Origin: a virus
Direction: 5' to 3' (one strand)
DNA: 42,194 bases
Virus record (IMG/VR): IMGVR_UViG_3300007029_000002
Span: 1 to 42,194 of that record
Positions within the stretch are counted from its first letter, which is position 1. Each line of letters opens with the position of its first letter. Of this stretch, positions 37,393 to 42,194 are shown piece after piece. A program made the translations under genes and the position numbers. The notes beneath the pieces are model-generated. The model saw only the letters and a program-made list of their open reading frames with translations. It did no database searches and was not told where the DNA came from.

Positions 37393-38775
37393 CTATCCGT
37401 CGTCGTACGTGACGCCACGAAGCGGCACGTTCGCCCAATCCCCGCCCGACGATTCGATTACCATACCGCCGACGGGCTTCGAACGCCCGGCGTCGCACGA
37501 CGGGCACGCGGTCGTAAGCGTGTAATCCTTCTTCGTCGACCGACCGACCTTGTACGTCGACACGCGAAGGAACGGGTCGACGCGGTCGCCGCACGTACGG
37601 CACCGGGCAAGGGCGTCGAAGACGTCGCGCCCCTTATCGGTCGCCCGCCACCGGGCGTTAGGGTCGTCGAAGGCGACGTCGCCGTCGTCGGCGCGGGCGA
37701 TAAGGCCCGTTTCCCACGCGTCTTCGACGACGGTGCGCCACGCTTGCTTATTGTGCGCGGCACCCGACGGGCGGCGGAAGCCCGTGCCCGGTTCGCCGTC
37801 GCCGCGACCGGTGCCGTAAGCGCCTTGCTTGCCCGTATGGATAGGCCCGACGTCTTCCGGGTCGACCGGGTCGTCGGTGTCGAATAGCCCGCCGCCCGTT
37901 TGCGCGTCGATCGTCGCCCGGTAGTTGCCCCAATAGATAACGTCACGAAGCACGGCGACGATATTCGACGCGCTAAACGACTTGTGGTCGCCCATACGGT
38001 CGACGACGTCGTCGGGAAGGTCGGCGTCGTCGGGCGACCACGTATCGACGTCTTCGCACGCCGGGCAAACGTCGCCGAAGACCGGGTGCGTCTTCTTCGC
38101 GGGTGCGTCGTGCGTGTCGCCGCAATTGCCGCATTCGAACGTGTCGATATACGCGTCGGCGACTTTTTCCCGGTCGTCGCCTTCGCCTTCGTATTCGGCG
38201 CTAACGTGCGCGTCGTCACGAATCGCGTACGTGTACCGCCGAAGGCTAAGGCGACGAACGATCGAAGCCGACACTTCGACGTCTTCTTCGTCGTCGACGT
38301 CGGCGACGAAGTCTTCCCATTTGTCGGCGTCGAAGTCGGTGTCTAAGCACCCGGCGGGCACCGTCGCGCGGTACCATAGCGGGCGCGACTTGCCCGAATC
38401 CGGGTGCGTCGGCGACCCTTCCGACGCGCGGCGCACTTCGAACGGGCATTCGTCGCACGACCACGTTTCCGTAACCGTGCCCGCGTCTTCGTCGTGGTCG
38501 TATTCGCGGTCGGGTCGCGGGTGGTCGTCGCACGGGCACGCGGGGTAAGACGACCACGATAGCGATTCGGCGTCGGCGTCGCGGTCGTACGATTCGAAGA
38601 CCTTGTGAACGACGACGCCGTCGACGACGTCGGTTTCGACGTGCGCGTCGTGGCGAATCAAGACGTCGAAGTCTTCCGGTTCGACGTGCCGAAGGAAATG
38701 GTCGCGGTCGTCGCCGTGCGCGGCGTCGACTATGCTTTCGATCGTCGGTTCGTCGCCGGCCTTGCTTCGCACCAT
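37393..38775 (-). CDS. Large multi-zinc protein, unknown (MVRS start)
   Basis: A 460-residue protein, MVRSKAGDEPTIESIVDAAH. Three zinc sites are clear: CPCDDHPRPDREYDH with CDECPFEV; ECGNCGDTHDAPAKKTHPVF with CPACEDVD; and CRTCGDRVDPF with CPSCDAGRSK. Between them lies a helical region (VDRMGDHKSFSASNIVAVLR) and a winged-helix-like part (AWRTVVEDAWETGLIARADD, ARWRATDKGRDVFDALARC). Stacked ribbons with a winged helix suggest a nucleic-acid-binding protein. Leaderless promoter 29 bases upstream. Confidence 0.65.
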   Translation of the reverse strand: MVRSKAGDEPTIESIVDAAHGDDRDHFLRHVEPEDFDVLIRHDAHVETDVVDGVVVHKVFESYDRDADAESLSWSSYPACPCDDHPRPDREYDHDEDAGTVTETWSCDECPFEVRRASEGSPTHPDSGKSRPLWYRATVPAGCLDTDFDADKWEDFVADVDDEEDVEVSASIVRRLSLRRYTYAIRDDAHVSAEYEGEGDDREKVADAYIDTFECGNCGDTHDAPAKKTHPVFGDVCPACEDVDTWSPDDADLPDDVVDRMGDHKSFSASNIVAVLRDVIYWGNYRATIDAQTGGGLFDTDDPVDPEDVGPIHTGKQGAYGTGRGDGEPGTGFRRPSGAAHNKQAWRTVVEDAWETGLIARADDGDVAFDDPNARWRATDKGRDVFDALARCRTCGDRVDPFLRVSTYKVGRSTKKDYTLTTACPSCDAGRSKPVGGMVIESSGGDWANVPLRGVTYDDG

Positions 38776-38796
38776 ATTCTATAATACGCGCGGGGG

Positions 38797-38815
38797 TACA
38801 TAAATCTGTCGTCGT
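38797..38815 (-). promoter_or_regulatory. GACAGA-type leaderless promoter
   Basis: Minus strand TAACGACGACAGATTTATG; first T at 38804, exactly 29 bases before ATG 38775. Confidence 0.75.
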
Positions 38816-38830
38816 TATACTATGAATTGG

Positions 38831-39241
38831 TTACAATTCCGACCCGCACGTCGGGCAATATCGAAGGTCGTGGTAATTGCGTTCGACGTCGTCGACTAAC
38901 GCCGGGTGTATACGCCGATCGCACCCGCCGCATTCCGTGACGTCTTCGGGCGGGTCGGTAACGACGTCGTAATCGCCGCGCCGGTATTCGCGTTCTAACC
39001 GGTGGCGCACTTCCGCCGGTAACGATTCGCGTTCTTCGTCGGGTCGAAGGTCGTCGAATATCCCGTTATCGGCGTGTACTAGCCCGTGGCACCGCGTACA
39101 AAGGTACGCGATAACTTGCTTCGGTGTATATTGAATATGGTGCCGTTCGCCGAACGGTCTTCCGCATACGATACACGACGGGTCGTCGACGTCGGTATTC
39201 ATTCCCGGCACGACCCGGCGCGACGTTTCGAAGATATCCAT
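38831..39241 (-). CDS. HNH-like endonuclease or HNH-fold zinc protein
   Basis: A 136-residue protein from ATG at 39241 (MDIFETSRRVVPGMNTDVDD). The segment CIVCGRPFGERHHIQYTPKQ, followed by VIAYLCTRCHGLVHADNGIF, has the Cys pairs and His-His of HNH nucleases. A second zinc ribbon, CGGCDRRIHPAL with YCPTCGSEL, ends the protein. HNH nucleases of tailed viruses often help DNA packaging; a homing role is the alternative. It is read divergently from the TFB-like gene. Confidence 0.7.
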   Translation of the reverse strand: MDIFETSRRVVPGMNTDVDDPSCIVCGRPFGERHHIQYTPKQVIAYLCTRCHGLVHADNGIFDDLRPDEERESLPAEVRHRLEREYRRGDYDVVTDPPEDVTECGGCDRRIHPALVDDVERNYHDLRYCPTCGSEL

Positions 39242-39263
39242 ACCCCATATCAAATCGCCGTCG

Positions 39264-39275
39264 CCTTATATCTCA
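39264..39275 (-). promoter_or_regulatory. TATA box of the HNH-like gene
   Basis: Minus strand GAGATATAAGG, 30 bases before ATG 39241. It lacks the GCGACA box, so this one promoter may be recognised differently; it also holds a rare GAG. Confidence 0.6.
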
Positions 39276-39283
39276 AAGTGCAT

Positions 39284-39301
39284 TAGCGACACGCTTTTAT
39301 G
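39284..39301 (+). promoter_or_regulatory. GCGACACG-type promoter of the TFB-like gene
   Basis: TTAGCGACACGCTTTTAT followed by CCCTTGCGG; TTTATG begins 30 bases before ATG 39326. The factor would be controlled by the same promoter class it may recognise. Confidence 0.75.
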
Positions 39302-39325
39302 CCCTTGCGGTCGTTATTATCCCGT

Positions 39326-40351
39326 ATGAGTGTCGAAACCGACGGCGCGTCGCGTATCGAAGACCTAGCCGATCGTATCGGGCTTCCCGGTTCGGTCGCT
39401 ACCTTAGCGGTATCTATCCATAAGCAAGCGATCGACGCCGGGTTTAACCGCGTCGGCGACGGGCGCGAAATTCCCGGCGCACTATACGCCGCCGCCCGTA
39501 TCGAAGACCACCCGGTAAAGCCGCGTACGATCGCACGGGAATTCGACGCGGGTGTCGAAGCCGACGACGTCGTTTCCGATATGCGACGGCTAGTCGATAC
39601 GCTTCCGTACGACGTGTCGATCGAAGACCCGGCGACGTACGTTACCCGGTATTGCGACGACCTAGGCGTATCCGAACAATTCAAGGAAACCGCCGAAGGG
39701 CTTTGCGCCCGCGCCACCGAAGAAGGCGTGCATTCGGGGAAGTCGCCTTCCGGCTTCGCGGCGGGCGTCGTGTACGCCGTCGCGTACCTTCTAGACGCGC
39801 CGATTAAACAAAGCGAAGTCGCCGACGTGTCGGGCGTGTCGCCCGTCACGATTCGAAACCAATACCGCGATATCATTAAGGCGGGGTTCGACGGCGACAT
39901 TACGCCGCCGACGCCCGGCGACCGGGTCGCTATCGCCGACACCGTCGACCGTATCCTAGACGCCGTCGACGGCGTGCCCGACGTCGTGCGCGACGACGCT
40001 AAGGCGATCGTGCATAACCTTCCCGAAGCCGATTGGGTCGAAAACACCGACCCGAAGGGCGTCGCGTCGGGCGTCGTGTACGTCGCCGCGAAGGATAACC
40101 GCGTATCGCTTGCGCAAGACTATATCGGCGATATCGCGGGCGTGTCTAAGGGCACCGTCATTAGCCGGGTTAAGGATATCCGAGCGTGGCGCGGGCACGA
40201 AGCCGCCGTCGAAGACCGGAAGGCCCGGCTTGAAGACTTGAAGTATAACCGCTTGAAGGAACTAGCTAGCGACCACGACGTCGACGTCGGTGCGACGCCC
40301 GCCTTCGACGTGCTAGTCGAACGATTGGCGGAAGCCGGTGTCGACGCGTGA
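39326..40351 (+). CDS. TFB-like transcription factor with three cyclin repeats
   Basis: A 341-residue homologue of archaeal transcription factor B, which bridges the TATA-box protein and RNA polymerase and contacts the BRE. The N-terminal zinc ribbon and B-finger/reader are missing; the protein starts straight in the core. Repeat 1 (about residues 12-105) has GREIPGALYAAARIEDHPVK and PRTIAREFD; repeat 2 (about 110-200) has KSPSGFAAGVVYAVAYLLDA and QSEVADVSGVSPVTIRNQYR, the helix-turn-helix that binds BRE in host TFB; repeat 3 (about 205-290) has DPKGVASGVVYVAAKDNRVS and YIGDIAGVSKGTVISRVKDI. Host TFB has two repeats. ATG at 39326 fits the leaderless rule; the frame extends to 39299 upstream. 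Confidence 0.85.
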   Translation: MSVETDGASRIEDLADRIGLPGSVATLAVSIHKQAIDAGFNRVGDGREIPGALYAAARIEDHPVKPRTIAREFDAGVEADDVVSDMRRLVDTLPYDVSIEDPATYVTRYCDDLGVSEQFKETAEGLCARATEEGVHSGKSPSGFAAGVVYAVAYLLDAPIKQSEVADVSGVSPVTIRNQYRDIIKAGFDGDITPPTPGDRVAIADTVDRILDAVDGVPDVVRDDAKAIVHNLPEADWVENTDPKGVASGVVYVAAKDNRVSLAQDYIGDIAGVSKGTVISRVKDIRAWRGHEAAVEDRKARLEDLKYNRLKELASDHDVDVGATPAFDVLVERLAEAGVDA

Positions 40352-40716
40352 ATTTACCCGACGAAGTCGAAGCCGCGATCGAAGCGATATCCGAAAAGCA
40401 CGAACATATCACGGGGAAGACCGACCCGCTTCCCGAACCGGGCACGTACACGACGATCGAAATAGACGACGACGGGCGGAAGTCGGTCGAAACCGTGTAC
40501 CGGGAATTGCACGCCCGTATCGAAGCCTTGCTTTGGCGGTGCGACTTCGTGTACGGGTGTTACGCCCTTCAATTGGATAAGGAAAACGCGGCGCTTTACG
40601 TCGCCCTTTCCCCCGACGACCTTCCCGGCGAAGCCGACCAATTCGAACCGCATATTTCCGAACATTACGGCGACGTCTTCGGTGCGCCACCGTACGACGT
40701 CGACGACGATTCGTAA
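40348..40716 (+). CDS. Unknown protein
   Basis: A 122-residue protein from GTG at 40348 overlapping the TFB-like stop (GTGA). MNLPDEVEAAIEAISEKHEH starts helical, then GTYTTIEIDDDGRKSVETVY and CDFVYGCYALQLDKENAALY give a strand pair. Ends acidic. Translational coupling to the TFB-like gene suggests a partner in transcription, but there is no motif. Confidence 0.65.
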   Translation: MNLPDEVEAAIEAISEKHEHITGKTDPLPEPGTYTTIEIDDDGRKSVETVYRELHARIEALLWRCDFVYGCYALQLDKENAALYVALSPDDLPGEADQFEPHISEHYGDVFGAPPYDVDDDS

Positions 40717-40718
40717 CT

Positions 40719-41315
40719 ATGGGAAGCCACGACGACAGTTTAGACGCCCTTCGGTACGCCCTTGCCGCGCACGCCGGTCGGGTGCCCTACCCGAATCGGT
40801 ACGTCGCGTTCGAAGAAGTCGGGCGACCGAAGCGGTACACGTACGTCGACGAATTGCCGTCGCTTCGACCCGACTTCGAACTTACCGACCTTACCGACCG
40901 GGTCTTCGAAGCGACCGAACGCCGATCGTTCGATATCCTAATCGACGAAGCCGCGCACGAATTCGAACATTCCGACGGGCGGATTATCGACACCTTGCGC
41001 GACGCCGAAAACGCGATAAGAAACGCCGGGTACGGCGGGGAAACCGAATCGACGCCGTGTCGAAAGGTGTCGAAGGGTGCCGTATGGCTAACGTCGAAGG
41101 CGGTGCGTGACGCCCTAGCCGACACCCTATCCGACCCGCCGACGACCGACGGTATCGGTATCGACGGGTACGACGTGCTTGTGTCGCCCGAAGCGCCCGA
41201 CGACACGATCGTCTTAGTCGACACCCGCGTCGTTTCCGAACCGCCGGTCGTGTCAATCGCGGTGCCGTTCGTCGTAACCGACCCGAAGGGTATCGCCGTC
41301 GTGCGGGTGGTCTAA
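40719..41315 (+). CDS. Unknown protein with a terminase-like N-terminal motif
   Basis: A 198-residue protein. The first 19 residues, MGSHDDSLDALRYALAAHA, closely match the conserved end of the large terminase of this same window (HALDALRYALYTH). The remaining part is unrelated: TDRVFEATERRSFDILIDEA, then DGRIIDTLRDAENAIRNAGY and a strand-rich end, TIVLVDTRVVSEPPVVSIAV with TDPKGIAVVRVV. The gene follows the previous one by 2 bases and is coupled to the next by TAATG. Function unknown; the short N-terminal match could be a recombination remnant. Confidence 0.65.
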   Translation: MGSHDDSLDALRYALAAHAGRVPYPNRYVAFEEVGRPKRYTYVDELPSLRPDFELTDLTDRVFEATERRSFDILIDEAAHEFEHSDGRIIDTLRDAENAIRNAGYGGETESTPCRKVSKGAVWLTSKAVRDALADTLSDPPTTDGIGIDGYDVLVSPEAPDDTIVLVDTRVVSEPPVVSIAVPFVVTDPKGIAVVRVV

Positions 41316-41731
41316 TGTCGGCGCTAGGTGACTTCGCGGAATACTTCAAGGCCCGAAAGGTGCGTATCCGTCGGTGGTACGAAGACGGCGTCGGGCGATT
41401 CGCCTTTCGTATCCGAATCGACGGGCAAGACTTCGTATGCGTTTCCCGAAAGACCGCGCCGAAGAACGGTCGTACGTCGATTATGGCCCGCGTCGCGGGA
41501 AAGGCGCAAACCACCGACGCGCTTATAGCACTTCGCTTACGCGATAGAACGCTAGTATTCGACCCGATAACGGTACTTGCGCACGGGGAAGCCGAAGAAC
41601 CCCGCGAAGACGATCGCAAGGAACGCGGCGAAAAATGGGTGCGCGTCGCGTTAGACTTAGGGTGCGAATTCGACGAATGGTACGACGGCACCGCCGAACC
41701 CGCGCGGTTCGGTGACGTCGTCGAAGCATAG
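41315..41731 (+). CDS. Unknown protein
   Basis: A 138-residue protein, MSALGDFAEYFKARKVRIRR, with beta-strand pairs FAFRIRIDGQDFVCVSRKTA and a helical centre DALIALRLRDRTLVFDPITV. It ends GEKWVRVALDLGCEFDEWYD. Short, basic start and beta body are typical of small viral proteins; not recognised. Confidence 0.6.
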   Translation: MSALGDFAEYFKARKVRIRRWYEDGVGRFAFRIRIDGQDFVCVSRKTAPKNGRTSIMARVAGKAQTTDALIALRLRDRTLVFDPITVLAHGEAEEPREDDRKERGEKWVRVALDLGCEFDEWYDGTAEPARFGDVVEA

Positions 41732-41757
41732 GGAAGCCCGGATATGACGACGTAAGA

Positions 41758-42194
41758 ATGTCGACCGAAAGCCACGAAACCCGCGACCGACAGTATGAAA
41801 CGAATTTTCACGATAGCCACGTACGACCACGACCGTACGAAGACCTAATCGGATACGCTAACCTTTCGTGGTTAGCGACCCGGTCGAAAGACCTTCGTTC
41901 GATCGTCGACGTCGAACGGATACGCGACGAAAACGGCGACGCGTACGCCGCCCTAATGCGATCGACGTCAGATTACACGAAGGTTCGTATCCTTCGGCTT
42001 GCGGTGGCGTACGGCACCGTCACGTACGCCGACCTTGATAGCGCCACGCCCGACGTTTCCGAACGCACGGTAAAGTCGAAGGTGGCGGAATTGCGCGACG
42101 AAGGCGTATTAGACGTCGGGGAAGGTCGACCCGCCGGGATCGGATTCGTCGACGAAGACGTCGCCCTTCTAGCTAGCGACGTTTTGGCGTACCT
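41758..42194 (+). CDS. Winged-helix protein, partial at the right edge
   Basis: The frame opens with ATG at 41758 (MSTESHETRDRQYETNFHDS) and runs off the window after 145 residues. The visible part is a winged helix: VRILRLAVAYGTVTYADLDS, TPDVSERTVKSKVAELRDEG and VLDVGEGRPAGIGFVDEDVA match the helix-turn-helix plus wing of a MarR/ArsR-like or primase-associated regulator. The preceding 60 residues contain HVRPRPYEDLIGYANLSWLA. Its true size is unknown. Confidence 0.65.
   Translation, partial: MSTESHETRDRQYETNFHDSHVRPRPYEDLIGYANLSWLATRSKDLRSIVDVERIRDENGDAYAALMRSTSDYTKVRILRLAVAYGTVTYADLDSATPDVSERTVKSKVAELRDEGVLDVGEGRPAGIGFVDEDVALLASDVLAY

Noticed and set aside
40719-41315. Calling this gene a second large terminase
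   Set aside because: Only the final 15-20 residues of the terminase pattern are present; the ATPase motifs and the rest of the nuclease domain are absent.
1-42194. CRISPR array, integrase, insertion sequence or transposon
   Set aside because: No regularly spaced repeats, no tyrosine or serine recombinase motif and no inverted-repeat-flanked transposase frame could be found.
1-42194. Codon preference of highly expressed genes as the reason for GAA/CAA use
   Set aside because: The same words are missing across codon borders, in tRNA genes and in intergenic DNA, so codon choice alone does not explain it.

Overview
The window looks like about 42 kb of a tailed virus (Caudoviricetes, HK97-fold) of a haloarchaeon, either free or as an uninduced provirus; no integrase or attachment site is visible. 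Evidence for the host: strongly acidic proteins, archaeal TATA/BRE promoters with leaderless starts, a sliding clamp of the PCNA type, a TFB-like transcription factor, a PadR-type winged-helix regulator and archaeal tRNA genes. Both ends are cut inside genes (tape measure at the left, a winged-helix gene at the right), so the rest of the tail, the lysis genes and the main replication genes lie outside.

Layout. 1-12.4 kb, minus strand: the virion module read from right to left: a tandem-repeat DNA-binding protein, a portal fused to an MuF-like domain, two small proteins, a candidate structured RNA, an XkdF-like protease/scaffold, the major capsid protein, a possible decoration protein, head-tail adaptor, gp10-like neck protein, tail terminator candidate, tail tube, tail assembly chaperone with a programmed -1 frameshift, and the start of the tape measure. 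One plus-strand gene (4506-4991) sits inside it. 12.4-17.6 kb: small zinc-ribbon, membrane and unknown genes, including an ASCH-domain protein. 17.6-19.1 kb: large terminase. 19.1-27.3 kb: more small zinc-binding and unknown genes, with single plus-strand genes between them. 27.3-35.1 kb: nucleic-acid module: Topo VI-A/Spo11-like protein, DNA methyltransferase, PadR regulator, many small proteins, PCNA. 35.15-35.4 kb: tRNA-Glu(UUC), tRNA-Leu(UAA), tRNA-Gln(UUG). 35.4-39.2 kb: unknowns, a large zinc protein, an HNH-like protein. 39.3-42.2 kb, plus strand: the TFB-like gene and four followers.

Two signals run through the whole window. First, the DNA avoids a few very short words: CTC/GAG, CTG/CAG, CATC/GATG and CATG are nearly absent in every frame and also in non-coding DNA. 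As a result Glu is almost always GAA, Gln CAA, Leu CTA/CTT/TTA/TTG, and Asp-Ile is written GAT-ATC. The three tRNAs read exactly the replacement codons GAA, CAA and TTA. Second, more than twenty intergenic sites carry one promoter pattern: a GCGACA box, a TTTWNN TATA box, often CCTTGCG just downstream, and in most cases a start codon about 29 bases after the first T of the TATA box. A virus-encoded TFB homologue with three cyclin-like repeats is an obvious candidate to read these promoters. One such promoter drives no gene but a roughly 140-nt candidate RNA whose predicted first base opens a perfect hairpin.

Most genes form tight strings joined by TAATG or ATGA overlaps, so neighbours are probably translated together. 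Functions are assigned only where motifs or position support them; about two thirds of the genes remain unknown.
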